DNA of 64,000 nt from Neodontobutis hainanensis (taxonomy: Eukaryota; Chordata; Actinopteri; Gobiiformes; Odontobutidae): assembly GCA_024349245.1 (NCBI GenBank), contig JALDNG010000901.1:28913-92912 (forward strand), given 5' to 3'. The stretch's first letter is position 1; every line of letters begins with the position of its first letter. Of the stretch, positions 26,801-39,439 are shown piece by piece. A program made the translations under genes and the position numbers. The notes under the pieces were generated by a model, which worked only from the letters and a program-made list of their open reading frames with translations, was not told the DNA's origin and did not search any database.

Positions 26801-29800
26801 TTATATTGTTTGTTTACTTTTTATCATAAGATCTACTCGGTAAGATCAGATCGTCAAAATTAAAATTGTATGAAACTATACAAGTGTCACGCCTCATATT
26901 AATTTAAATAGGTTGACAAAAGTATTCCTAAGGAAGGCCAAGTCGAAGAATTTATTTTTTATCGAGGAACGTACATATATTTAAGCGTTATCAAAATTTA
27001 TGACATTAAAATATAAATTAAAAATAACATGTTTTTGTATTGTTATTTTACACGAGAATATAAATTGATAAAAAAATTAAATTTAAGCATATGATGTGAA
27101 AATTAAAAGAACTTTTCAAGTATTTTAACAATTTAATATAATTTCAACAAATTTTATTTTTACTTATCGTAATAAATATGACGAAGTAAATAAACTAAAA
27201 TTCAGTTTAACCATAAAATTAACACAACAATTAATGTAAAGAATTTAACTGTGCCACAGTTTTGAATAATTTTACTTAAGTGTAAAGCCAAATTACTTTT
27301 TTATTCATATAATTTTATTCAAATTGCAGTCAATGCTCTAAACCGGTTCTTAGACGTATTTTGAAAAACGATGAATGTTTCAAAGATTTATTTTACAAAA
27401 TCGATACGAAAGTTTGGGACAAAATTTTTTGAATTTGAAAATCCGTCTTTTTTATTGATCCATAAAGTTCAGTAAAATTAAACGAATAGAACTTCGCAAC
27501 CAGGTTGTCGTTAATTCAACTTTATTTTTCGGGAACATAATTATCTTCTGCATCACATCGCAAAATGAAGATATTTAAAAGTAGTTCAAACTTCTTCAAG
27601 TCTTTGAACGTAAATTAAAATGCTACAACCAAGGTATCCAACTGAACATGATATTTTTAGTCATTTCATAAAAAATAGTTTTTCCTTACAAATAAAATGT
27701 AAAGGGAGAGATTTATTTGATTAATTCTCCAGTGATTTATAATTTAACGAGTAACCATGATGTTTCCCCGAATCTAACAATACTGTTCGTTTAAATTTTT
27801 CATTTTAGAAGTGCAAAAATTGTATCTGATGACGACTCTAAAAAGTTTTGAAACAAAGTCATTATAAGTTAATCTGCATAAAAAAAAATACTTCATGAAT
27901 TTGATCATAGAATCGCATTAATATCTTTCTCAATCTCTGCCAGCGAAATGGCAATGGTAGAGAATATCAGAAAGTTCACTTTTCCAACCTTAATCAATAG
28001 CTCTCAACCACTTTAGGTTAGTTCACTGATTTTTATTCGGTTTATAGCACTGACTTTAAGTGTCCTAAAATGCATGATATTCATCGAATCTTAAAATTAA
28101 CGTTCATAATTTTTGACAAACTGTAGAGATAATGTGTGTGCACATTAATCGTTTTTGTATATTTTAAGAATCAAGTTAAGCAGACATACATTTTTCCTAC
28201 TCAAAGCACACACTCTATCAGTTTTAAAACTTGCAATCTTATTTTACGTTTATCCATTTCTTACAACACAACTCTCAGTAAATCCTGAACTTTATTTAAT
28301 CCTTTAAATTATTCGGTATGCTCGAAAAGAGAGTGTATTTCAAGCATGTATCTGAAAAGATTTTGGCTATCTGCAAAACCTATTAACTCCTTTACTCCAA
28401 AGGGAAGGAGTAGCAAAAAACGTCATATCATACATTGAGAAGTTACTCCGTTAAATTGAACTAATCTATTCAGCACACATGATGTCATTATTTTATGATA
28501 AACAGATCCTGTAATTATGGTTCTCTATTTTTAATAAATGATGTATTCTGCTTCTTACAATCCCCTTTTGGTGAACTCGCGAGAATTAAAACCCTTTTCT
28601 GTTTTATAATCTAATATGAAAATGCAATAATGGATAGGTCTGGGTGTCTTTTTTAAACCTATTCATGAAAACAGTTTTCTGCATTTAAAATCTGTTTACA
28701 AACAAAGGCATTTCTTTTTGCTCTCTAAATTCCTAATCGTCTGAACTAAATCCAGTTTTTTTGTGTCTTTCTCAAATTTTTCTTCTTAAAGAGTCCCACA
28801 AAACTTAAAACCCTTTAGAGGACTGTTTTCGTGCAAACCTTTGTTAAGTAGTACTCGGAAGTTCAATCGTAATTAAAAATAAATTATAAAATGACTAGTA
28901 TATCTTTAAAGATGTCTGTTTTAATCAGCACAATCTCGTCCATTTTTGGTTATTCTCAATTTTAGTTTACTATTCTTCTTTTTTAGCAACAAATTTTTAA
29001 TAAACATCTACGAGCTTTTTAAGTGAACATAATTACAACACCCTTTTTAATTAATTTTAAGCCGCTCACGATTTTAAAAAACAGCTTTTAATATCAAGGT
29101 TAAAAAAATTATTGTTGATAAATTATCAAGTTGTAAAACTAATTTGTCACATGTAGATACATTAAATTCTCAGAATAAAATTTCAACAATTCCTATCGAA
29201 AAAATAACGTAGAAGTAATATCGCAACATGTAATTTTCATCGAGCCACATGCTGCCCAAAGTGGGAAGTTTCTCAACCTCTGCTTAAGATAAATACAAAA
29301 AGATGATCTGTTTGAAGTATAATTAGCCGAATATTCAAAATATAAAATATTTAGTTAAAAATGTATAAATAAAAAACGAGGAAACAAGAATCAAAGTAAC
29401 AGAACCCATCTTTGTCGTATATTTTCAAGAAATTCCGTTTCTGTATCAACTGATGTAAGATAATTTACGTTCAAAACACCGCTATTGTGTTTTTGGATTG
29501 ATATTTTTGTATTTCAATTTATTTTTGTTTAAATTTTACAACATGGAAGATGCCATCAGATTTAAGGTTTTCTCATAAATAGATTGTTATAGAATAGTCT
29601 ATGCAAGCTTTTAATTTCGATTTCTTGAATTTCACGATTTTCTACAAAATTTAAATCTATTTGATCAGTATTAGCTATTTTTTGTTGACGTTTTTTGATG
29701 TTTAAAGTAAAGTAAAGTTCTTCATTTGTTATCAGACATAACATTATTTCAACTTTACTCCAAAAGACGCTCTTATTTTCATTTGAGTTATTTTTTCCTG

Positions 29801-32430
29801 ATTAAATCTCTAATCCTTACTATATTTTACAGAACTTTTGTATTCGATCAATAAATCCTTTTTAATTCATGTTTACTGTAGCGTTCCTTAGTAAATTGGA
29901 ATTTTTTAAGTTTTATCAATGAACGTATAATACTTTTATTTTGTAGCATAAGAACTGGCGGGACATGCGCAGCATACTTCATGCGATAGAGTACACTAAC
30001 ATAATTATCCATAAGTGCGTAAAGCAGCATCCAGAAAAACAGCTTTATTGACGTTAATAAAAGTAATAGTATTTAAAAATGAAATTATACCAAGATTTCA
30101 CAGTTCTGTTTTTGATAGGTTGCATCAACTTTAGAATAAAATACATGATTTTTGTTTACTTCTCAGGTAGGTATAGCTAATCTCATTCTCATCACCGTAT
30201 CGCTAGTTCGGATGGTATTCTAATGTATTTAATTTTTTTTTAAATTTTCGTGTTATATTTTGTCTAATTTTCAAAATTAGAGTTTATGCCTGCATTACAG
30301 ATAATATTCTGTGACGTTTTTAGATGTGAATTGGTTCTTGATACCAAATTATGTTCTCTCATAAAAAAATAAAATGAAATTTTTTGCCGATACATTCATA
30401 TTTATTTTATCAAATGATCAATCATAGTGTGATATTGTACTTAAATAAACCGAATTATTCCAAACTCTTATAACAATGTTTAAAAAACTTCAAGAAATAT
30501 TATCCATCTAATTTCAGATTTGTTGACATAACGTTTCTAAATTTTTAAGTATCATGAAATTGTAAAAAAAAGTTAAAATTAATATTCTTCGTCCAACACT
30601 ACTTTAAACAAAGCAACATGGATGGGTGAAACACAATTATAAATGGAATTATTGCGCGTTTTAGGCGGTCGGGGCATTTTATTGTTTAAAAATATATAAT
30701 AACTAGTAATTTTTTTGTTAATGAATATAAGTATCAATAATTGTCAATAACAGTGTGGAATATAGTTTTCGATTAATAGATTGAATTTCTTTGCACACAC
30801 AAATTTTAGTTGCTCATTATATTCATTCAAGAATCCTCGGGAATTAACGATATTTCCCCAAAGGTATTCACAATTGCGTACTATATTTAAATAACACTTC
30901 AAATTAATTGGAGATGTTTTCTTTCTTTAAATAATTATATTTGTTATAATATATAAACTATATTTAGCTGAAGTTATTTGTTTCAGTAAATAAAACAGAG
31001 TCGACTATTTAAACGTCACTAAGATTAAGAGCTATGTGGATATTAAATGCAAACTTCTTGAAAGTTCCTAGTTTCAAATATGGCAAGATATTCATGAAGT
31101 ACCGGTATATGTTTGCAACGACTATGAATATCACCCCTACAACTTTAATCATTCTTTTATTTTAGATAAATAACAAATTTTTAAGATAATGGATTAAGAT
31201 AATTTTATTGAGCCGGAAAATTCCTTCAAACAAGCTGATATTTCTGTGCATGTCATTATACAAAGCCAGAAAAAGAAATCTAATTACTGCAAATGTAAGA
31301 AGGGTTATATTTTAAGATTTAAAAATCAACCGCAAATGGTAACACTTCCATTATATGTTGTTTTCCAGCGCCTGCGCAAGTGTGACAATATTTCTGCGCA
31401 TAGAATAAACTCATGGTTGATTCGATGAAGTGAATATAAGTGTTTTTACTCATTATACAAGTAAAGTTATGCTTCCTCAGAATAAACGAAGGATATATTT
31501 TATCCTTTGCTCAATGGCTTAAATATTGGCTCAAATTTTTCAATTATAAAATTATTACATTATTTGATGGATTTCAAAGCTGATATAATCATAGAATGTA
31601 GCGGTGTTATTTTCTGCCAATAATTAAAATCCTGATTTTGTTACCCTTCCTTCGAATTTTCATATTTACTTTTAGAATGAGTTCATATATACTGAGTGTA
31701 TATTTATACTCCCATAATGAAACAAAAAATGATGAAGTTTGATAATTTGTTAACTTAAATAATATGCTCAATAACATTTTTTATCATGAAATAAATCTTA
31801 AAAGAACGTTTTTTAATTTCAATAAAACTAAAACTAAATTCTTTTCAGATCTCAACTTTTTAGTGTAAAAAATTTTTACCCATTCGTATTATATAAGTCC
31901 CCGATAGCAAACGACAAACCACGTGATGTTTTAATTCAAAATTGATTTCAAAAATTAAACATTTAAGTTTTGGTGTTTCCCAAAACATCGATATTTGTTT
32001 GAGAGTCAAGTGGATAAATGGATTTTTGTTGATAACTTCTTATCTTAATGATATGGGAAGAGCTTAAAATGTATTTGAGTTTATCCAAAATAACTTATGT
32101 TGAAATAGGCTTCGCTTAGATTTCGGAAGCAAGAGCCAATTTGTCCTAAGGCATGAAATTTATAAAGGAATTGAAAAGGGATTTTTATTCATCTGTAAAG
32201 GAATTTCCAGCTGTTACATAGCGATAATATATTACATCGAGAAAAGGTACTAGTTTCTTTTGATATGTGTTTCCGAAGTATTTTCTACCTTCATTTTAAC
32301 ACGAAATAAAAACCTATAGTTGCGCTTGCCTATAATTTTGACTCCATTTTTAATTAAAAAAATTTTTATGACTTAAATTATTTTTAAAGTACAAAACATA
32401 ATAAACTCAAATAACTTTGATTGAGCGCAG
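17830..32430. other. Long AT-rich region without supported genes
   Basis: About 14.6 kb of highly A+T-rich sequence. I found no convincing exon chain, tRNA, rRNA or transposon core. Small coding-like patches were noticed but not assigned. One is near 28450-28330 on the minus strand, where a 25-nt GT-AG gap joins TFFATPSLW to a segment with QNLFRYMLEIHSLFEH. Others are near 27619 plus (LQPRYPTEHDIFSHF) and 31250-31420 plus. GC-richer islands without an interpretation lie at 19430-19470 and 19610-19660. Confidence 0.5.
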
Positions 32431-32439
32431 TCATATTTT

Positions 32440-33940
32440 ATTTGCAATCTAACAGTTTTTACACTTGGCCGAAAAGGTTGTACGTGTTAAACGCAGAAAC
32501 TGCTCTGCGACGAGTAGAACTTATCATACTACAGAGATTTTCTTGATTATAATTTTTAATTTTTTGAAAAATTCTCGAGTAAAGAGATTATGTATGAAAA
32601 TAAAGAAAAAGAACGGTTTATAAAATTAACATGCTCGAATTTTAAAATACCGGGGAAGTTTGTGCACGAGACTTTTTAACATATAAAAAATAATCAGACA
32701 ACCGGGAAAAGGCATTGTGCATGTTGCAAAATGGACAAAGAGGTTTTCCCAACTCGCTTGGTCACTTCAGGCGACAAAGTTATTTTTAACATAAATCACA
32801 CTTGTAAGAATCAAACGTTGCTGTATCAGTTTTATAAAATCGACGTAACACCAGGTGATTATGCACAAAGTTTTGTCGATGAAATGTCACAGAAACTGGA
32901 AATATATCAAAATCAGAAAGACAAGAAACTACTGACAAGTATAGCTGAAACTCTTGTGTCACATTCCTACCGAATTCCGAAAAAACAAGCCTTGTACTCA
33001 AAAATTCGAGAAAATAGAGGAATAAGTAATCTAAATTCAGTACATGCCGTAACTATGGAACCTTTAAGATCAAAAGATGGATCATCGTTTCTTAGAAAGC
33101 ATTCTGTTGTTCATATACGTGGGGAATATCGTCAAATACATATTTTGGCTAAAAACGAATAGTTATCGCAACTAAGATTTAATAAGCACGCGATCATCGA
33201 TTGAATTTTAAAGTGTACACCTGCTCTATATTCTTAATGTCGGTAGTTGTGGCATACGACCATGAAACCGAATTATATAGACCATCTATCTTTTCTTTAT
33301 TGAACGGAAAAAACCAATATTTATATTTGTCAGTACTTATGATATTATAGTTATGGTTGAACATAATTTGATGCAGATAGCCGTAAAGGTAGATTTCGAA
33401 GAATCTCATAAATGCCAAGAAACATGAATTTCAAGAAATTAAACTGTTTGTATGTTACTACCCTTTCAAGCAGTCAATACTGAGAAATTTTAAAATTTTC
33501 AAAGTTTTGAATTCAGATATTTCACAAATTCTTGACAGAATTGAAATATTATCAATTTTTGAGTGAAAAAAATCCCTTCAGCGATTGATTTCATTCAATC
33601 ACATCATCAGATGAAAATATCAATAAATTTTGGACATAGTTTGATAGAACTTGGCTTTGAAGGTTCGATCCGATAATGTGGAATATTTATTCAGCTTCTA
33701 GGAGAGACTTCATCAATCGAACGAATACTTCCCATCTAAGGTTTTATAGAAGGATAAACAAAAATTACGAATCTGCATCCTAATTTACGTTGTTATTATG
33801 AGGTATAAAAGAAGAAGTAAGTTATGTTGAATATCATTCATTCCAAATACAGAAAATTCAACAAAACTGAACAAGATGAGCGAAGATTGGTCTAACTCCT
33901 TCCTTTATTGGAATTATATAATTTGGAAAAGAGAAAAATA
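32440..33940 (+). mobile_element. MULE-type (FLYWCH-associated) transposase relic, copy A
   Basis: This stretch aligns over roughly 1.5 kb with 50740-52240 in the same orientation, so it is one member of an interspersed family. Reading both copies together gives landmarks of the animal MULE transposase family associated with FLYWCH fingers. The N-terminal part carries an IPKK...YSKIRENRG motif, then SKDGSSFLR. Next comes a VYTCSIF...VAYDHET strand-rich segment, then VDFEE, matching the family's catalytic D-F-E block. Near 33690 a segment reads MWNIYSASRRDFINRT, matching the family C-terminal motif (W..Y....R.TN..LERFNRR). Frameshifts and stops interrupt everything after 33162, so it is inactive. 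I could not see terminal inverted repeats. Boundaries are where similarity between the copies fades. Confidence 0.8.
32731..33162 (+). CDS. Intact N-terminal part of the MULE relic transposase
   Basis: This 143-codon frame is the longest uninterrupted one in the window and lies inside MULE copy A. Its C-terminal half contains LVSHSYRIPKKQALYSKIR and EPLRSKDGSSFLRKHS, matching the linker that precedes the DDE core in FLYWCH/MULE proteins. The N-terminal half has the position of a FLYWCH-like finger, but a complete Cys/His set is not evident; one Cys sits in NHTCKNQ. The catalytic core is missing because the next family segments lie in other frames downstream. Copy B of the same segment at about 50990-51430 is broken by several stops, so retention here may be chance or recency. 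Confidence 0.7.
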   Translation: MDKEVFPTRLVTSGDKVIFNINHTCKNQTLLYQFYKIDVTPGDYAQSFVDEMSQKLEIYQNQKDKKLLTSIAETLVSHSYRIPKKQALYSKIRENRGISNLNSVHAVTMEPLRSKDGSSFLRKHSVVHIRGEYRQIHILAKNE

Positions 33941-33949
33941 AAAATAGTG

Positions 33950-35590
33950 AAAATATTTTTTCATCAAGGATGGGTGATAGGATTTATTCGTATTCAACAC
34001 TCATCGACATTTAAGTCATGGCTATCATGCTTTCATTCCACATATTAGTCCTACAGGTTTAATGGCAGAGATTTGGTATTTTAAACTTTAAAATTACCTT
34101 AGGAGTATTAAGTCCTTCTCTAACATGTGAAAATTAATACCTTTGAAAATTTGACATTTCAAAATTACACCTCTGGATTGATTGATCGTATTTTTCAAAT
34201 GAACTATTTCCCATCTTTCGGCTTAAAATTTGATAGCATGTGTGTCTATTGAATATTTTTAAATGAACGCTCTCCATAAAATTTTAACCCGAAGGTCAAA
34301 TTAATTAAGTTGTCGGCTGATAATGTCGTTCATATCATGTAAACGTTTAAATGCAATCAAATAATACAGTTAATTCTTAAAATAGTTGATCTTTGTAAAT
34401 ACCTAAAAATATAGAAAATCTATTCACTCTACCTCAAGGTAAATGATTGATAAATAAATCAACCGAATATTTTCCACATACACATGTTAATAGTTTTGAC
34501 ATGGCGATCTAAAATTAATTTTTCATAACTTTAATGTGGTAAAATTTTTAAATTATCGCAGCACTTTCAGGATACATGAATGACCAATATAGAAGCAGAT
34601 TTTTGTAAAACCCTAGCATTGCTTGAAATATTACATGTAAAATCCCGCCGTCTGCAACAATGAATCTAACCTACTTAAACTTTAAAAAACGACGTTTTTT
34701 AAATCTTCAGAACAGTTTACTTTTCAAAACTAAAAATGCTCATAGTTTCAATTATTAAAGCAGAAAAATATTTTCAGCTTTTAGGCTGAGGCCAAACTTT
34801 GATGAGATATATTTCAAAGGTAGATATTTCCTAAAACCCTGGAAATATCTTCTAATAATGAAATTACAAAAAAATATTAACATTAAAAAGAAAATATATC
34901 AATTAAAGAAATAGCCCTTGCATGGATATAAAGTGGTTTGAGCGCATGTTAATTTTCCAGAAGTAAAACTCCACAACTATCCTGTTATAAATTATTTTTA
35001 ATCATATGTGAAGAAAGTTTAATATCCGACAAATATGAAGAATGTCAATAAATTTTATGATTTACATTGAGATTTATTTTAAAGTGATCGAATGTGGAGA
35101 AAAAATCCATATTTGCCAACATATACCAGTTGAACCATATCGCCCAACGTCATTAAAACTTATCAGATGTGTTATCTTTTTACATTATTGGTAATAGTTC
35201 AATATCTATTATCTACGTTTTTATTTTAGATTGTTATGGATGGTAGTACAGTTGTGTTGGTGCTGGAATAAGTATTATCATTACAAATTCATATGCTTCA
35301 TTAGATCGAGTTTTCTCTGAATACAAAGATGGCGAACAATTCCAATTTAATGATTAGCTACGATCTTTCCGTCACCATTCTTATTTCAAGATGTTCGCCA
35401 ATTGATAATCGAAAGTTATCAGGCTCAATTTTCTACTTATAAAGAATGTACCTGTTGAAAAAGGAACTTTGGTTAGCGTAAGAATAATAACGATATTTTA
35501 AGTTGAAATAATATGATATTACTTTTCAAAAACTTAAATGTACTTTAAACAAATTAATCTTGAAAATGTCAAGAAGTTAAGTAAGTATTT
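33950..35590. other. Intergenic stretch, nothing recognised
   Basis: A+T-rich with scattered stops in every frame. There is no exon chain or repeat that I can support. Confidence 0.5.
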
Positions 35591-35599
35591 ATTGCCGGT

Positions 35600-35985
35600 T
35601 TTAGTTCTGCGTGGAAGTATGTTGACCACATTTGCAAATAATAGCCAACCTATCTATGGTCCTGGAAAGGCAGTGGTAATCGACGAGTGAAAACATGGAA
35701 AACAGTAAGATTGAGGACGATACAAAGGCGGTCAGGCGGTTTTGTGCAAAATCTGGAATGAAAAAAGAGATACTTATTTGAATAATTGTATAAAAGTTTA
35801 TCGGTGAACTGGAATAAAAAGCGATTTTGGAAATTTTACACAGCTTTGAGGAGGATTATTTTTCGCGCATCACTGTCATGCGTAGTTTTTACATCTACAA
35901 GCCCGATACAGGAGCCCAAAATAATCAACTGACAGTGAATGGGGATGTCGAAAGAACTTCATTTGATACACGCGATGGATAGACA
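35600..35985 (+). pseudogene. ISXO2-like (IS1595-type) DDE transposase relic
   Basis: From 35652 the plus strand reads YGPGKAVVIDE, stop, KHGKQ, stop, D, stop, GRYKGGQA. This matches the hallmark of ISXO2-like transposases (GGPGKxVEIDESKfGKRKYxRGRxVxGQWV), where the first catalytic Asp lies in the (V/E)IDE motif. Near 35899, in a different frame, it reads YKPDTGAQNNQ, matching the family's FVDPxTGAHTQ motif that follows the TVNH block. The distance between motifs (about 240 bp) is shorter than in intact members. At least three stops and one frameshift disable it. These proteins are known as cut-and-paste transposases in bacteria and in several invertebrate and microsporidian genomes. No terminal repeats were identified. 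Confidence 0.72.
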
Positions 35986-36442
35986 GATAATAATGTATTT
36001 TGCTATTTTGAGAAAGATTTCTAATTTAGGTGGTAATTTTGAAACAAATCATGCCTACATGTATTTCTAAAATAAGAAGAAAATTCAAATAAAGGCAAGA
36101 TTCTTATAAATATCCACAAAAAATAAGTCTTTTGAATTTACCTAATTATGAGAAAATACAAAAATTTAATAGATCCAATAGTTTATTAAAATTATAAAAT
36201 TCTAGTCTAAGGCTTATAAATATTCGTTCGACGTTGATACTTGAGAATACATTAATAAACGGTCCATTTGATTGATTCACGCGCATGACTATTTTATCAT
36301 TATTTTTAAGAGAAATGGTGAAGTAGCCTATCAGGACGCCTCTTTCAAAGAAATTTCACTTCTTAGAAGCCCTTTAGTAAAGCTACATAAAGCGCTTCTT
36401 CGTCTTCGGCGCCCTTTCATAACGTGAGCACTAGTAGTCGGG

Positions 36443-36469
36443 TAGTGAGCGTATGACTATCACTCACTA
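36443..36469. repeat. Short inverted repeat (7-bp stem)
   Basis: TAGTGAG (36443-36449) and CTCACTA (36463-36469) form a perfect 7-bp stem with a 13-nt loop. The element sits in a GC-richer island (about 36300-36510) preceded by CACGCGCATGAC near 36279, similar to the GC-rich element at gene starts. Its role is unknown. Confidence 0.5.
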
Positions 36470-37414
36470 AAAACCTCATCCTCTCCTATGCTTGCAAGAG
36501 TAAATATAAAAAGGATCTTGAGTGTAAAAATATCTTCGACTAATGGTAGAGGATAATTTTTTCAGATTCTGTATCAAGGAAAATTTAACTCCTTTTTCTC
36601 ATAAAATTTAACAAGTCATAAAAGTGTTGCAAAACTATTTTATTGAGTTTTTAATACATTTTAATATCATAAAACTGTCTCGTAATAAGGAAATAGATCA
36701 GAAATAATTTTTATTCATATTACAAGTAAAAATTCTCTTTCAAACCTATGTTAAATAATAATTCAGATTATCGGATTTTGCCATTTAGTTTAATGTAGAT
36801 TTATATTTTTCATATCAGGTTTAATCAATTAGGTGAAAAAATGTGAAGGTTATTTAGAAGTAAAGTTTGAGTTTGCGCAGACCAATATATTTAGTTTTTT
36901 AGTGTGTTTGACCTATACATTGTGAAACATGCGTTATTCTCAAAAAATGCAAAATTAATATCCAAAGTCGTGACTCCGGTGTCATGTATCTGGCAAAGTG
37001 TAAATTTTAAAAATCTGAATGATTAGAGTTGAATGGATTGTGAATGCACAACTTCATTTACCGAAGTTATGATATTATAAAAAGTATTCGTGTAGAAGTC
37101 GTTAGAAAATAATAAAACAAAATTTTCATCACCTCCCTCGCTAGGAATTTCGTTAAGAATAGGACATTTAATTTTTTAAATAAAATGGTGATTGTGATAG
37201 AAGTTCTTTCGTTTTCTTCTCCTCTTTCACTGTTTTGATTGTTTTTAAGCTTTAATCTTATGTTCATGAAGCGAAGCAAACAAACTCCTCTCTCATTCAT
37301 CATGCTTGAGGTTGATTCAAAATTCGAGTGTTTTATTTTGGGGGCAAACGTCCAACAAATGAAAAGTGGGAGGTGATGCCATATATGTGCTTCTAACACA
37401 GGTTTTTATAAATC

Positions 37415-38169
37415 TTAAAAGGCAATTTTTTGTGCCCAGTATTCAAAGAGTTGAAGTGGCCATATGGTCAAATTTAGAAACGAACCCTCTTTATCGATGA
37501 ACTTGAACCTACCACTTCTCACATCACAGATGAAAGATTTGGCGCAACCTCAATCGTCAACCCATTTTTTGTTTTAAAGTAGGGAATTATATGAAACGAT
37601 CTTATCAACAAATCGAACCTAAATTCGTTATGATTGTCAAGTCCATATCCACCATATTCATTCCAATACTGGCTTTAAAGGCCGTAAACAACTTTAGTGC
37701 CAATTCTAGGGATTCTAAAGCTGAGCCATGTTTGGAAAGGTATTCATTTCTTAAATTACGTAACGGTTTAAGATTATTCTTATGGATGTGCGGTATTTTA
37801 TGTTTCTCGGAACGAATATATATAAATGTGTAAAGTAGATAGAATACATAAATAAATCTCAACTACAAAACAAAAGACACTGCAGAAACGGTTTATCTGT
37901 GTTTTTTCACGGATTTTCGTGAGTAGTTTTGGTTCGAACATACCCACCCAGAAGAACTTTATCAGATACTCTTATATTGTCACGCAGAAACTGTTAGAGT
38001 TCTTTCGTTATTCCTCTTCCGGATGCAGCCTTAGAATTTTCAAATGCAGATTTTGCAGTTAAAATTTTAACAACGAGAATATCTTTGTATGCTTCCAAAA
38101 TAGATCATGTTCAGTGATAGATTGTTTGATTTTATTTAACAAAACCCCTACCTCTTCATGGGAAATCAT
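37415..38169 (-). CDS. Unresolved coding-like locus, probably decayed or error-containing
   Basis: ATG at 38169 opens a minus-strand frame with HEEVGVLLNKIKQSITEHDL. One base short after a TTTT run, it continues as AYKDILVVKILTAKSAFENS and, past an in-frame TAA at about 37993, FLRDNIRVSDKVLLGGYVRT, ending near 37907. Further down come an open stretch with SALESLELALKLFTAFKAS (37730-37620) and another with SFICDVRSGRFKFIDKEGSF (37548-37415). Composition is clearly protein-like. However, one frameshift and one stop in the first 260 bp, and no convincing short introns between blocks, suggest a pseudogene or local base-calling errors. Reverse-strand frames at 37591-37833 are also open. The family is unrecognised. 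Confidence 0.3.
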
Positions 38170-39439
38170 TTTGAAAATCGCATATCCAAATGCGTGTTAA
38201 AACCGCAAATATTTTTTTTCACTTTTTATAGATGTTATCTGAGCAAGCGCATACTCTTAAGAATTACACGTGTTCCTACTCATTCAATCGTTTTGGATAT
38301 TAATTGGTCATTTAAACGAAAGCGAATGAAAAAAATTTAATTTCTTTTTATAAAATGTATATCTGAAAAAAATCCACATCTATAGGTTTTAATATTCAGT
38401 ATCATATGAGAATCATTTTGTTTATTTTTAAAGATCAAAAATATTGCTAAATATAATTCTTGAAGAATATATTAACATATTGTGTAACGGCTTTTTTGAT
38501 TCTATTTCATTGAAAATAAAATTTTGCACATTCAGAAAATGAGCTGATACTTGAGTTAGCCAAAAATTTAAGATGTTTTTAGCGTTCTTGAATGAGAAAA
38601 ATTTTACAAAGTTTAATGGTCACTTTCTGGCGTAGATGTTACGAACAGCCGCGATTATGCGTTAATTTCTCACTTTAAAATGTTTGAGGTCTTACCATAT
38701 TACGATATAGCTATCAAAATCATCGAAATCAACCTTTTAGTTAAATTTAAAAATGACTTTTGAAATATTTTGTATTTACGTATTATCTCGTGGTATGAAT
38801 CTGAAGATCGAAAACTCGAGGACACTTTAACCTAGTTAATGGCGTAGCTGTTTCTATTTTTCAGTATTTTCAGTAAATATTTTTGGACACTTGAAATTTT
38901 TGTATAAATTATTCATTAAAAAGCCGTAAATACTTCCAAAATTTACCATCAACTGTTTGAGGATTTGTTTAATGTAAGAATGAGACATTTTACCAACATA
39001 TAAAATGCTTGAATTTAGGATTGCTAGTATTGAACCCAGTAAAAACTGGAAACGTGAACCGTATTGAATATGGCCAATTTCCCATGTTTTGGTCGATCAG
39101 AATTGATCACAATTATTTGGCATCCACAGAGGGAGTAAAACTCAGCATAAGTAGAAAAAGTAAATAAACTTCAAATATCCACGTAAAATAGAGAGTAATC
39201 GACTTTGCATGAGTTCTTATACTTCACGACAGACGGTTTCGCTGAGAAGCAAAACTTCGTTGAATATGAGGACAAGATATGATACTGTTTGAACGTGGGG
39301 ATGTATTGTCATTGAAATTGTGACCTAAACGTTGCGGTAATTTTCTAGACTTACTTCCTTGTAGGATAATTGAAAAATAGTGGTATATGACGTAACTAAT
39401 ATCCGTAAAACTAAAAAAGTCTAATTATTTAAAATGCAT

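Noticed and set aside
32786..33001. Minus-strand frames inside MULE copy A (also 33194-33418)
   Set aside because: The family motifs read on the plus strand in both copies, so these are shadows.
33660..33680. GGTTCGATCC as the T-loop of a tRNA gene
   Set aside because: No acceptor or anticodon stems fit around it, and it lies within the MULE homology shared with copy B.
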